Assembly: GCA_002167435.2 (NCBI GenBank)
Contig: NHBR02000140.1
Location: 154,861-218,860, forward strand
From: Allomuricauda sp. TMED12
GTDB lineage: Bacteria > Bacteroidota > Bacteroidia > Flavobacteriales > Flavobacteriaceae
DNA length: 64,000 nt
Direction: 5' to 3'
Shown: piece after piece, positions 7,903 through 16,670 of the stretch
Layout: each line of letters starts with the position of its first letter
How positions within the stretch are numbered: the first letter of the stretch is position 1
The notes under the pieces: generated by a model
Seen by the model: only the letters and a program-made list of their open reading frames with translations
The model's database searches: none
What the model was told of the DNA's origin: nothing
Made by a program: the position numbers and the translations under genes

Positions 7903-10323
7903 ATGCGAAACCTAAAACCAACCTTAACCTTATTTTTTTTAATCTTTACCTTAACACTCTGTGCTCAAGAAGTAACTGTTTTAGATGCTGATACGGGAAT
8001 ACCCGTGGATAACATTGCCATTTTCAATAAGGACCAATCCAAGTCAACCTTAACGGATGAGAGTGGTAAAACCGAGCTTGATATTTTTTCCCCTAATGAA
8101 AAAATCACCTTCAAACATATCAGTTACGAAACCTATACTACAACAAAGGGCCAAATTGCCCGAAGGGGAAATCGCATTTATCTTCAATTAAAAACGGAAG
8201 AACTACAAGAAGTGGTAATGTCTGTATCCAAATGGGAGCAGCAGAAAAAGCATATTCCCCAAAAAATAGAAACTTTTGATGCACGAAGTATTTCGTTTAC
8301 TGCACCGCAGACCTCTGCGGACCTTTTACAGAATAGTGGAAAGGTATTTGTGCAAAAAAGTCAATTGGGCGGTGGAAGCCCTATGATAAGAGGGTTTGCC
8401 ACCAACCGAATTTTACTATCTGTGGATGGGGTTCGGATGAACAACGCCATATTCCGTGGAGGAAACCTACAAAATGTAATATCCGTTGATCCGTTCACCA
8501 TAAAAAAAACGGAGGTAACCTTTGGTCCTGGTTCGGTAATCTATGGAAGTGATGCTATAGGGGGTGTGATGAATTTTTATACACAAAAACCCCGATTTTC
8601 CTTTGCAGATAGTTTAGCGTTCTCTGGAAATGTGAATTACAGGTATTCATCCGCAAACAACGAGAATACGGCTCATGTAGATTTTAATTTAGGAAAGCAA
8701 AATTGGGCATCCTATACCAGTTTCACCTATAATAATTTTGATGATTTAAAGATGGGAGAGCATGGTCCCAACTCCTATTTGCGGAACAACTATGTGATTC
8801 GTGAGAATGGGACCGATGTATTGGTCCAAAATAATGACCCCAAAAAACAAGTAAGTTCAGATTACGATCAGATCAATTTTCTTCAAAAGTTCACTTACAA
8901 ACCTAATAGCACTTGGAACTACGATTTGGGATTATATTATTCTGAAACCTCCAATTATCCCAGATATGATAGGTTGATCAGGCCAAGCCGGGACGGTGAT
9001 GGTCTTCGCTCCGCAGAATGGTATTATGGTCCACAGAAATGGTTTATGGGAAATTTTCAGATTACCCAAAAAGGGAAAAACAAATTCTACGATGGTGTAA
9101 AATTGACCACAGCATACCAGTTTTTTGAAGAGAGCCGTAACGATAGAGGTTTTCAAGATGCTGAATTATATTCTACTCGCGAAAAAGTAGATGCACTATC
9201 CGTGAACTTGGATTTTGAGAATAAAAAAATGGGAAGTCTGCACTTGTATTATGGGGCGGAGTATGTCTTTAACAAGGTCGATTCCAAAGGAAGTATGCGA
9301 AATATTGAAACAAATGAAGTGTCGGGAACGGCTTCAAGATATCCCGATGGATCCCCATGGCAGACCTTGGCTGGATACATTAATGGAGAGTATCAATTAA
9401 AGCCTAACCTTACCTTGTTATCGGGAATTCGATATAGCCAAGTGTGGGTAGATGCCACATTTGAGACTACATACTATCCCTTTCCTTTTGAAGAAGCCGA
9501 TATAGTGACCGGAGCACTTACGGGAAGTTTGGGACTTAGTTGGTTCCCACGGTCCGATTTACAGGTGACCTTGAACGGTTCTACAGGTTTTAGAGCACCT
9601 AACATTGATGATATTGGAAAAATATTTGATTCTGAACCAGGTTCCGTAGTAGTGCCCAATCCCGATTTGGAACCTGAATATGCTTATAATGGTGAGTTAG
9701 GACTCAGAAAAAACTTTAATGATGTTTTGGTGCTAAAAAGTGCTGCCTACTATACTTATTTGGTAGATGCTTTGGTACGGAGGGATTTCTCTTTCGGTGG
9801 GCAAACCGAAATCGAATACAACGGGGAGCCGAGTAATGTGCAAGCTATCCAAAATGCGGCCAAGGCCTATGTTTATGGGTTTGAATTTGGATTGGAGGCC
9901 TACTTTAACGACCACCTTTCCTTAAACTCCAATTTAACCTTGACTGAAGGAGTCGAAGAGGACGATAACGGAACCGATAGTCCATCACGGCATGCTGCGC
10001 CCACCTTTGGTGATGTGCATTTGATTTGGGAGAACCATAAACTTAAAGCAGATGTATTTGTCAACTACAACGGAGAGGTTAGCAACGATGATTTGGCATT
10101 TTCCGAACAGGGGAAAACCTATATGTATGCAAGTGATGTTAATGGAAACCCATATTCTCCTTCATGGTACACGTTAAACTTTAGGTCACAATATCAAATC
10201 ACCAATGCACTAAAGGCATCCGTGAGTTTGGAGAATATGACGAACCAGCGTTATCGCATGTACTCTTCAGGTATAGTTGCCCCGGGAACTAATTTGGTTT
10301 TGGGTGTAGGATACGCATTTTAA
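7903..10323 (+). CDS. TonB-dependent receptor, haem-receptor-like
   Basis: The 806-residue outer-membrane protein has a signal peptide MRNLKPTLTLFFLIFTLTLCAQ. A carboxypeptidase-regulatory-like domain follows (about 23-105), then a plug (about 110-230, with GGGSPMIRGFATNRILLSVDG and GPGSVIYGSDAIGGVMNFY) and a 22-strand barrel ending in LGVGYAF. FRAP at 563-566 and NPDL at 586-589 correspond to the FRAP/NPNL boxes of haem and haemoglobin receptors such as HmuR and HemR, so haem uptake is the best guess. No haemophore or haem-degrading gene is adjacent. It directly follows recO (2-base gap) and ends at its own terminator. Confidence 0.85.
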   Translation: MRNLKPTLTLFFLIFTLTLCAQEVTVLDADTGIPVDNIAIFNKDQSKSTLTDESGKTELDIFSPNEKITFKHISYETYTTTKGQIARRGNRIYLQLKTEELQEVVMSVSKWEQQKKHIPQKIETFDARSISFTAPQTSADLLQNSGKVFVQKSQLGGGSPMIRGFATNRILLSVDGVRMNNAIFRGGNLQNVISVDPFTIKKTEVTFGPGSVIYGSDAIGGVMNFYTQKPRFSFADSLAFSGNVNYRYSSANNENTAHVDFNLGKQNWASYTSFTYNNFDDLKMGEHGPNSYLRNNYVIRENGTDVLVQNNDPKKQVSSDYDQINFLQKFTYKPNSTWNYDLGLYYSETSNYPRYDRLIRPSRDGDGLRSAEWYYGPQKWFMGNFQITQKGKNKFYDGVKLTTAYQFFEESRNDRGFQDAELYSTREKVDALSVNLDFENKKMGSLHLYYGAEYVFNKVDSKGSMRNIETNEVSGTASRYPDGSPWQTLAGYINGEYQLKPNLTLLSGIRYSQVWVDATFETTYYPFPFEEADIVTGALTGSLGLSWFPRSDLQVTLNGSTGFRAPNIDDIGKIFDSEPGSVVVPNPDLEPEYAYNGELGLRKNFNDVLVLKSAAYYTYLVDALVRRDFSFGGQTEIEYNGEPSNVQAIQNAAKAYVYGFEFGLEAYFNDHLSLNSNLTLTEGVEEDDNGTDSPSRHAAPTFGDVHLIWENHKLKADVFVNYNGEVSNDDLAFSEQGKTYMYASDVNGNPYSPSWYTLNFRSQYQITNALKASVSLENMTNQRYRMYSSGIVAPGTNLVLGVGYAF

Positions 10324-10330
10324 AAAAATA

Positions 10331-10358
10331 AAGGCTCAGATTTTTCCGAGCCTTTTTT
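10331..10358 (+). terminator. Intrinsic terminator after the recO-TonB receptor unit
   Basis: AGGCTC and GAGCCT form a 6-bp stem around a 10-base loop, followed by a T-run. It sits 8 bases after the receptor stop and can also serve the convergent lipoprotein gene weakly (A-run on its 5' side). Confidence 0.8.
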
Positions 10359-10388
10359 ATTCTTGACATATTTTGCCATGACCTAGTT

Positions 10389-10682
10389 CTATATGCTATC
10401 TATAGCTTTTTTGGCGGCTTCTTTCATGTCTTGTCCAGCTTTTTCAGCAGCATCCATAGTTTCTTCACCGGCTTTTTTAATGCTGTCCAAAGCCTTTTCG
10501 CCAGCTTCTTTCATGGCGTCTGCGGCATCGTCTGCGGCCTCCTTTAAATCTTCACTGGCCTTGTCCAATGTTTCTGCGGCCTCTTCGGTAGCCTCCTCCG
10601 CTTTGTCTTTGGTATCCCTACAGGATGTCATAAAGGTCATGGATAAGGTCAATACCATTGCGGCAATTAGTACTTTTTTCAT
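10389..10682 (-). CDS. Small lipoprotein built of 11-residue amphipathic repeats
   Basis: The 97-residue lipoprotein has a signal peptide ending at Cys21 (MTSC). The mature chain has no aromatic residue, proline or histidine, and is almost wholly Ala, Glu, Asp and Lys. From residue 25 it falls into 11-residue units, clearest as KEAADDAADAM, KEAGEKALDSI, KKAGEETMDAA and EKAGQDMKEAA. Such 11-mers are typical of LEA group 3, apolipoprotein-like and synuclein-like helices that lie on membranes or fold on drying. Similar short Ala/Lys-rich lipoproteins are common in Bacteroidota and of unknown function. It is a single gene, divergent from ileS across 180 bases. A role in envelope stress is inference. 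Confidence 0.75.
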   Translation of the reverse strand: MKKVLIAAMVLTLSMTFMTSCRDTKDKAEEATEEAAETLDKASEDLKEAADDAADAMKEAGEKALDSIKKAGEETMDAAEKAGQDMKEAAKKAIDSI

Positions 10683-10862
10683 AGTAAAATGGTTAAGTGT
10701 TAATAATGTAGTAAGATAATTAAATAAATATAAAGGGTAGGTAAGTTGCTTATCATATTTAGGTTAAGGGAATTATGTGAATTCTAATATCAAAAGGAAG
10801 GTTATAATTCCATCTAAATTTATAATTTTGCAAACTTGGAATTCTAGTAGAAGAAGCAGTAT

Positions 10863-13800
10863 ATGAAGTTTGCAGAATATAAGGGATTGGATTTACCGAA
10901 AGTGTCCGAAGAAATTCTTGACTTTTGGAAAGACAAACAGATTTTTGAAAAGAGCGTTTCCACAAGAGAAGGCAAGGAGAGCTATGTGTTTTACGAAGGC
11001 CCACCATCTGCAAACGGAATGCCGGGGATTCACCACGTAATGGCACGTACCATTAAGGATATATTTCCAAGGTACAAAACCATGAAAGGTTTTCAGGTAA
11101 AAAGAAAGGCTGGATGGGATACCCATGGCCTGCCTGTTGAGATTGGTGTGGAAAAGGAACTTGGCATCACCAAAGAGGATATCGGAAAGAAAATATCGGT
11201 TGAGGAATACAACGCGGCCTGTAAAAAAGCGGTAATGCGCTACACGGACGTTTGGAACGAAATGACCGAAAAAGTTGGCTATTGGGTAGATATGGAAGAC
11301 CCATATATCACCTACAAGCCCAAATACATGGAATCTGTTTGGTGGCTGTTGAAACAGATTTACGACAAAGGACTTATTTATAAGGGCTATACCATTCAGC
11401 CTTATTCACCAAAAGCGGGCACGGGATTAAGCTCCCATGAATTGAACCAGCCAGGGACCTATCAAGATGTAACGGACACCACGGTTACCGCGCAGTTCAA
11501 GGCTAAAACCGATTCACTTCCAGAATTTTTGAAGAAGGTTGAGGGAGACATCTTTTTCTTGGCATGGACAACAACTCCTTGGACGCTTCCATCGAACACG
11601 GCATTGACCGTTGGGCCTAAAATTGAATATGTACTTGTAAAATCGTTCAACCAATACACTTTTGAGCCCATCAATGTAGTCCTGGCCAAAAATTTGGTCA
11701 ACTACAATTTTTCTGGTAAGTTCTCCAAAGTTGAGACAGAGGAAGAGCTAAAAGCATTTAAAGAAGGCGATAAAAAAATTCCTTTTTTAGTAGGAGAAAC
11801 TTTTGTGGGCAAGGATTTGGTTGGCATCCAATACGAACAGCTAATTGATTATGTGCAGCCATACCAAAATCCAGAAAATGCCTTCAGGATAATTTCTGGG
11901 GATTTTGTGACTACTGAAGATGGTACGGGAATCGTGCATACAGCCCCCACCTTTGGTGCGGACGATGCCTTGGTAGCAAAACAGGCCACGCCAGAGATTC
12001 CCCCAATGTTGGTTTTGGACGAGAACGACAACCCAGTCCCGTTAGTGGACCTTCAAGGGAAGTTTAGACCGGAAATGAAAGAGTTTGGCGGCAAGTATGT
12101 AAAGAATGAATATTATGACGAGGGTGAAGCACCCGAAAAGTCCATCGATGTCGAGATTGCCATCAAACTAAAAATAGAGAACAAGGCCTTTAAGGTCGAA
12201 AAATACGTGCACAGCTATCCAAACTGCTGGCGTACGGACAAACCCATCCTGTATTATCCCTTAAATTCTTGGTTTATTAAGGTCACCGATGTCAAGGATC
12301 GTATGTTCGAGCTGAACCAAACCATTAATTGGAAACCAAAATCCACCGGCGAAGGTCGATTTGGAAATTGGTTGGCCAATGCTAACGATTGGAACTTGTC
12401 CCGTTCAAGATATTGGGGCATTCCGTTGCCTATTTGGCGTACCGAAGATGGCAAAGAGGAATTGATGATTGGTTCCGTTGAAGAACTGAAGTCAGAAATG
12501 GTCAAAGCCGTTGAGGCAGGTGTGATGGACAAAGACGTTTTTGATGACTTTGTAGTCGGCGATATGTGCGAGGAAAACTACGATAAAATCGACTTGCACA
12601 AGAATATCGTGGACGGCATTACCTTGGTTTCACCATCGGGACAGCCTATGAAGCGTGAGGCAGACCTTATCGATGTTTGGTTCGATAGTGGCTCTATGCC
12701 CTATGCGCAATGGCATTATCCCTTTGAAAACAGCGAACTGATAGACGATGGAGTGGCGTTCCCTGCAGATTTTATAGCAGAAGGGGTTGACCAAACCCGT
12801 GGTTGGTTCTATACCTTACACGCCATCGGGACTATGGTTTTTGATAGTGTTGCTTATAAAAATGTGGTATCCAATGGACTAGTTCTGGACAAGGAAGGTA
12901 AAAAAATGTCCAAGCGATTGGGCAATGCGGTGGACCCGTTCGAGGTATTACCGGAACATGGCCCCGATGCCACGCGTTGGTACATGATTTCCAATGCCAA
13001 CCCATGGGACAACCTTAAGTTTGATATAGAAGGAGTTGTTGAGGTGAAACGAAAGTTCTTTGGAACGCTTTACAACACCTATTCCTTTATGGCACTTTAT
13101 GCCAATATTGATGAATTTGACTATTCCGAAGCAGATATTCCTTTGGAAGAAAGGCCGGAGATAGATCAATGGATCTTGTCCGAGCTCCATACCTTGATCA
13201 AAAACGTGGACGAGGCTTACGGAGATTACGAAGCTACCCGTGCAGCAAGGATGATTTCTGATTATGTACAGGAAAACTTGAGTAACTGGTACGTTCGTTT
13301 GAGTAGAAGACGTTTCTGGAAAGGGGATTACCAACAGGATAAAATTTCTGCGTATCAGACTCTTTATACCTGCTTGGCTACCGTAGCCAAATTATCCGCG
13401 CCGATTGCTCCATTCCTTATGGACCAGTTGTACAGGGATTTAGATGCTACAACGGGAAAGGATGGATTCGAAAGCGTCCATTTGGCTGAATTCCCTGTTT
13501 TTGATGGCAATATGGTGAACAAAGACCTGGAGCGTAAGATGCAGTTGGCCCAAAAAATTTCATCTTTGGTACTTTCCATCCGTCAGAAAGAAAAAATAAA
13601 GGTGCGCCAACCACTTCAAAAAATTATGATTCCAGTATTGGACCATGAACAACGAAGCGATATTGAAGCTGTTTCCAATTTGGTGAAATCCGAGGTGAAT
13701 GTGAAGGAAATACAATTGTTGGACGATGCTTCAGGAATCCTTGTAAAGCAAATAAAGCCCAACTTTAAGGTTTTAGGCCCAAAATTTGGTAAGGATATGA

Positions 13801-14264
13801 AAGCTATTGCTGCTGAGGTATCAAAATTGGGCCAAGAGGATATTCAGAAAATTGAACGCGAAGGAGAATTATTACTGCAGTTGGAAAATAAAACCGTTAA
13901 TTTACAGTTAACCGATGTAGAGATAAGTTCACAAGATATTGAAGGTTGGTTGGTTGCAAGTTCCGGTTCCTTGACCGTAGCTTTGGATGTGACCATAGAC
14001 GAGACCTTAAGAAAAGAAGGTATCGCAAGAGAACTAGTAAACCGAATTCAGAACCTTAGAAAGGAATCAGGATTTGAGGTAACAGATAAAATTGACATTA
14101 AAATATTGAAGGACGGCCTAGTTGAAAATGCTGTTTCCAGTAATGAGGATTACATCAAAACGGAAACCTTGACCGCTGAGCTAAACTTTGAAGAAAAACT
14201 TGAAGAAGGTGTTGCAATAGCCTTTGATGAGGTGAACACAAAATTGTTTATTCAAAAACATTAA
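10863..14264 (+). CDS. ileS: Isoleucyl-tRNA synthetase, long type with GXHH active-site motif
   Basis: The 1133-residue class Ia synthetase charges tRNA-Ile. The Rossmann core has the first signature as PPSANGMPGIHH, so residues 55-58 are GIHH where HIGH is expected. It is followed by GWDTHGLPVE and by KMSKR at 681-685. The editing domain (CP1) contains AWTTTPWTLPSNTAL and GTGIVHTAPTFGADD, including the editing Asp region. The C-terminal part lacks the four-Cys zinc site of type 1 enzymes and has a DUF5915-like tail. Length and tail place it with the eukaryote-like IleRS2 branch, usual for Bacteroidota. IleRS2 tolerates mupirocin, and a GXHH swap is linked to very strong resistance. The DksA-like gene follows 4 bases downstream. 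Confidence 0.96.
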   Translation: MKFAEYKGLDLPKVSEEILDFWKDKQIFEKSVSTREGKESYVFYEGPPSANGMPGIHHVMARTIKDIFPRYKTMKGFQVKRKAGWDTHGLPVEIGVEKELGITKEDIGKKISVEEYNAACKKAVMRYTDVWNEMTEKVGYWVDMEDPYITYKPKYMESVWWLLKQIYDKGLIYKGYTIQPYSPKAGTGLSSHELNQPGTYQDVTDTTVTAQFKAKTDSLPEFLKKVEGDIFFLAWTTTPWTLPSNTALTVGPKIEYVLVKSFNQYTFEPINVVLAKNLVNYNFSGKFSKVETEEELKAFKEGDKKIPFLVGETFVGKDLVGIQYEQLIDYVQPYQNPENAFRIISGDFVTTEDGTGIVHTAPTFGADDALVAKQATPEIPPMLVLDENDNPVPLVDLQGKFRPEMKEFGGKYVKNEYYDEGEAPEKSIDVEIAIKLKIENKAFKVEKYVHSYPNCWRTDKPILYYPLNSWFIKVTDVKDRMFELNQTINWKPKSTGEGRFGNWLANANDWNLSRSRYWGIPLPIWRTEDGKEELMIGSVEELKSEMVKAVEAGVMDKDVFDDFVVGDMCEENYDKIDLHKNIVDGITLVSPSGQPMKREADLIDVWFDSGSMPYAQWHYPFENSELIDDGVAFPADFIAEGVDQTRGWFYTLHAIGTMVFDSVAYKNVVSNGLVLDKEGKKMSKRLGNAVDPFEVLPEHGPDATRWYMISNANPWDNLKFDIEGVVEVKRKFFGTLYNTYSFMALYANIDEFDYSEADIPLEERPEIDQWILSELHTLIKNVDEAYGDYEATRAARMISDYVQENLSNWYVRLSRRRFWKGDYQQDKISAYQTLYTCLATVAKLSAPIAPFLMDQLYRDLDATTGKDGFESVHLAEFPVFDGNMVNKDLERKMQLAQKISSLVLSIRQKEKIKVRQPLQKIMIPVLDHEQRSDIEAVSNLVKSEVNVKEIQLLDDASGILVKQIKPNFKVLGPKFGKDMKAIAAEVSKLGQEDIQKIEREGELLLQLENKTVNLQLTDVEISSQDIEGWLVASSGSLTVALDVTIDETLRKEGIARELVNRIQNLRKESGFEVTDKIDIKILKDGLVENAVSSNEDYIKTETLTAELNFEEKLEEGVAIAFDEVNTKLFIQKH

Positions 14265-14268
14265 GAAA

Positions 14269-14652
14269 ATGGCAGAAGATTCAAAAGTAAGATACTCCGA
14301 TAAGGACCTTGCAGAATTCAGGGCTCTAATAGAGGAAAAAATAGAGAAGGCCAAGAAACACTTGGATCTTTTAAAGAGTTCCTACATGAACGATGGTAAC
14401 AATGGTACGGACGATACCTCACCAACGTTCAAGGCATTCGAAGAAGGTTCCGAGACTATGAGCAAGGAAGCGAACACCCAGTTGGCCATCCGTCAGGAGA
14501 AGTTTATACGAGACCTTAAAAACGCTTTGTTGAGAATAGAGAACAAAACTTACGGTATCTGTAGAGTAACCGGAAAGCTCATCAATAAAGAGCGTTTAAA
14601 GCTTGTGCCCCATGCTACATTGAGCATCGAGGCGAAGAACATGCAGAAATAA
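14269..14652 (+). CDS. DksA/TraR-family protein with degenerate zinc finger
   Basis: The 127-residue protein has a long N-terminal helical hairpin (KDLAEFRALIEEKIEKAKKH onwards) and the C-terminal TraR/DksA module, YGICRVTGKLINKERL then LVPHATLSIEAK. The canonical finger would carry Cys at four places here; only the first (in YGIC) remains. The others are Thr, Ser and Ala, so zinc cannot be held in the usual way. DksA binds the RNA polymerase secondary channel and works with ppGpp. This degenerate form is common in Bacteroidota, where its role is less clear. It is 4 bases after ileS and ends at a strong terminator, so it is co-transcribed with ileS. Confidence 0.85.
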   Translation: MAEDSKVRYSDKDLAEFRALIEEKIEKAKKHLDLLKSSYMNDGNNGTDDTSPTFKAFEEGSETMSKEANTQLAIRQEKFIRDLKNALLRIENKTYGICRVTGKLINKERLKLVPHATLSIEAKNMQK

Positions 14653-14654
14653 TC

Positions 14655-14675
14655 AAAACGCCTTCGGGCGTTTTT
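14655..14675 (+). terminator. Terminator of the ileS operon
   Basis: AAAACGCC pairs with GGCGTTTT around a TTCG tetraloop, followed by a T-tract. The next gene's ATG is 5 bases downstream (14680), so that gene needs read-through or a promoter inside this end. Confidence 0.88.
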
Positions 14676-14679
14676 AGTT

Positions 14680-15300
14680 ATGAGGGCGTTATTGTTTTTT
14701 GTGGTCTTTTTTGCGCTCGTGAATCTTCACGCGCAAAAATTAGTAAGAAAGGCTTTTATTGATCCACGAACAGAAACCATTCAAATTGATGCCCATTATT
14801 GCTACAGAATCGATTTGAAGACCGCATCTTCCAATGAAGTTGAGGTATCTGCAAGTATGGAAGGGGAATATGCCAACGATTTACTTATTTCTATTGAGCA
14901 AAGCGGCACTACCGCTATGATAAGTGCAGACTTCCAACCGCTTTTTATTAATCCCAACGATAAACTCAGCGCACACAAAGTTGTTTCCATAGCTTTGGAA
15001 ATAAGAGTGCCCGAGTACAAAAATGTGGATGTGTTTGGGACCAATACCAACCTATATGCCAAGGGAAAATATGAGAATTTATATATTACCTTGTCCGATG
15101 GTCAATGTACTTTGGAAAATGTTTCGGAATCTGTTGAGGTAATCACCCAAAAAGGAGATATTATGGTAATGGCACCAAGTGGCAATATTATTGCAGAGAG
15201 CACATACGGGAATGTGGAAAAAGGAATAATACCCTTCGGTTACAATCAATTTATTCTGAAGACGATAGAAGGTGATATCTTCCTTACCAAAACAAAATAA
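14680..15300 (+). CDS. Exported protein with DUF4097-like beta-repeat region
   Basis: The 206-residue protein has a clear signal peptide, MRALLFFVVFFALVNLHAQ. The mature chain is all-beta. Its second half has short strand repeats of the DUF4097/GIN kind (KYENLYITLSDGQCTLENVS, VEVITQKGDIMVMAPSGNII, GNVEKGIIPF), which build a small right-handed beta-helix or prism. Such proteins are periplasmic or surface located and of unknown function. It is followed 33 bases later by lspA in the same direction. It begins right behind the ileS-operon terminator, so it is probably expressed at lower level or from its own unseen start site. Confidence 0.65.
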   Translation: MRALLFFVVFFALVNLHAQKLVRKAFIDPRTETIQIDAHYCYRIDLKTASSNEVEVSASMEGEYANDLLISIEQSGTTAMISADFQPLFINPNDKLSAHKVVSIALEIRVPEYKNVDVFGTNTNLYAKGKYENLYITLSDGQCTLENVSESVEVITQKGDIMVMAPSGNIIAESTYGNVEKGIIPFGYNQFILKTIEGDIFLTKTK

Positions 15301-15333
15301 TATCCATATTTTTGCAATCCCTTTAATAAAAGC

Positions 15334-15987
15334 ATGAGTTTAAAAAAGTCCCTTATTATTGTCATCTTGATTCTGCTTGTAGATCAAATAAGCAAAATTT
15401 ATATCAAAACCAGTTTTATACTTGGTGAATCACATGATGTTTTCAGTTGGTTCAAAATTCTCTTTATTGAGAACGAAGGTGCCGCATGGGGAACAAAATT
15501 GAGCGATTTATTGCCTATTTCGGAACCAACGGGAAAATTGGTTTTGACCATATTCCGGATTTTTGCCGTTTTTGGAATTGGGTATTGGCTTTGGGATATT
15601 ATTAAAAAACAATCACCTAGAACGCTGATATTGGCTGTTTCTTTAATATTCGCAGGGGCTGTGGGGAATATTATAGACTCAGTTTTCTATGGAATTATTT
15701 TTGACCACAGTAGCGGACAAGTTGCAACACTATTTACTGATGAAGCATACGGCAGTCTATTTCATGGCAAGGTGGTGGATATGCTTTATTTTCCTTTGGT
15801 GGATACTACATGGCCAGATTGGGTACCCTCATTGGGAGGTCAACGTTTTCGATTTTTTGAACCAGTATTCAATATCGCTGATACCGCTATTAGTACGGGG
15901 GTTGGTATTTTAATTGTGTTCAATAAGAAAGCATTTCCAAAACAGGATGCCGAAAAGAAAGTAACGGTGGCTGATCAGAATTCATAA
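15334..15987 (+). CDS. lspA: Lipoprotein signal peptidase (signal peptidase II)
   Basis: The 217-residue inner-membrane aspartyl protease has four membrane helices and cleaves the signal peptide of diacylglyceryl-modified prolipoproteins. Family motifs are LLVDQISK (Asp17), IENEGAAWG (45-53), GAVGNIIDS (108-116), VVDMLYF with catalytic Asp149, and FNIADTAIS with catalytic Asp183. The chain is longer than the ~160-residue E. coli enzyme because of an insertion between helices 3 and 4, as usual in Bacteroidota. The window encodes many lipoproteins that would be its substrates. Its 3' end overlaps the convergent cyclo-ligase gene by 13 bases. Confidence 0.95.
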   Translation: MSLKKSLIIVILILLVDQISKIYIKTSFILGESHDVFSWFKILFIENEGAAWGTKLSDLLPISEPTGKLVLTIFRIFAVFGIGYWLWDIIKKQSPRTLILAVSLIFAGAVGNIIDSVFYGIIFDHSSGQVATLFTDEAYGSLFHGKVVDMLYFPLVDTTWPDWVPSLGGQRFRFFEPVFNIADTAISTGVGILIVFNKKAFPKQDAEKKVTVADQNS

Positions 15988-16538
15988 ACCTTTTCCGGGG
16001 TAATACAGTAATCCAATTTTACGTCATTTTCATTTACGTCGGTTATTTGCTCATTTTCCGCACCAAAGAACGATAAGCCGATTTTTACAGTTTCCTTCCT
16101 ACATTTGTTCAAAAAAGTATCGTAATACCCTTTACCATACCCCACTCGATTACCCAAAGTATCAAAAGCCAATAGGGGCACAAAAACTACATCAATTTTA
16201 GATTCAGGGATTTCAATGCCATCTATAGGTTCTGGGACTCCCCAAACACTTTTTTTAAGAGGAGTGCTGTCCGTAAGTAAATAATTTTCCATGGAATTTT
16301 TGCCGGATACTTTAGGAACAACTATGTTTTTGTCTTTACCTTGAAGGAGAGTTATCAATGGAAGTGTGTCCACTTCGTTTTTTTCTTCGATACTCAAAAA
16401 TATATGGTAATAAAAAAAATCCCAGATTGGGATTTGGAGTAAACCGTTTGCTAAAACTAAACCTAAATCCGAGGCCTGTGATGGAGTGATATCCGCTCTC
16501 AGATTTTTGTATTTTTCTCTTAGTTCAGGTTTCAACAT
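15975..16538 (-). CDS. 5-formyltetrahydrofolate cyclo-ligase
   Basis: The 187-residue cytosolic enzyme converts 5-formyl-THF to 5,10-methenyl-THF using ATP. The Mg-ATP motif RVGYGKGYYDTFL (family pattern GYGKGYYD) is present at about 129-141, and the N-terminal basic helix KPELREKYKNLR is typical. It fits functionally with the formate-THF ligase at 44.7-46.4 kb, though the two are not linked. The 3' end overlaps lspA by 13 bases. The putative 29-codon membrane ORF lies just upstream on the same strand and could be co-transcribed. Confidence 0.92.
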   Translation of the reverse strand: MLKPELREKYKNLRADITPSQASDLGLVLANGLLQIPIWDFFYYHIFLSIEEKNEVDTLPLITLLQGKDKNIVVPKVSGKNSMENYLLTDSTPLKKSVWGVPEPIDGIEIPESKIDVVFVPLLAFDTLGNRVGYGKGYYDTFLNKCRKETVKIGLSFFGAENEQITDVNENDVKLDYCITPEKVYEF

Positions 16539-16580
16539 TTAAATGTTGAAGATTTAAGGGTTGTTGGGGGTACTTTATAT

Positions 16581-16670
16581 TTATTCTCCTTTGGTGGCAA
16601 CAGAAAAAAAGATTTTGAAGAAAAGCATCAAGATCAAGTACATTCCCAAAACGATGATATAGTTTTCCAT
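16581..16670 (-). CDS. Putative 29-residue single-pass membrane microprotein
   Basis: An ATG-started ORF on the minus strand encodes MENYIIVLGMYLILMLFFKI then FFSVATKGE and stops at TAA. It has a short acidic N-terminus, about 17 hydrophobic residues broken by one Lys, and a polar basic tail. That is the layout of small bacterial membrane subunits or regulators. It is located 42 bases upstream of the cyclo-ligase gene on the same strand, in an otherwise gene-free stretch. No family is recognised. The coding call rests on composition and context only; conservation in relatives would decide it. Confidence 0.45.
   Translation of the reverse strand: MENYIIVLGMYLILMLFFKIFFSVATKGE

Noticed and set aside
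10393..10719. 108-residue plus-strand ORF opposite the repeat lipoprotein
   Set aside because: It is the complement of an 11-mer repeat sequence, so its Ala/Ser-rich look is a by-product of the repeat, with no family match.
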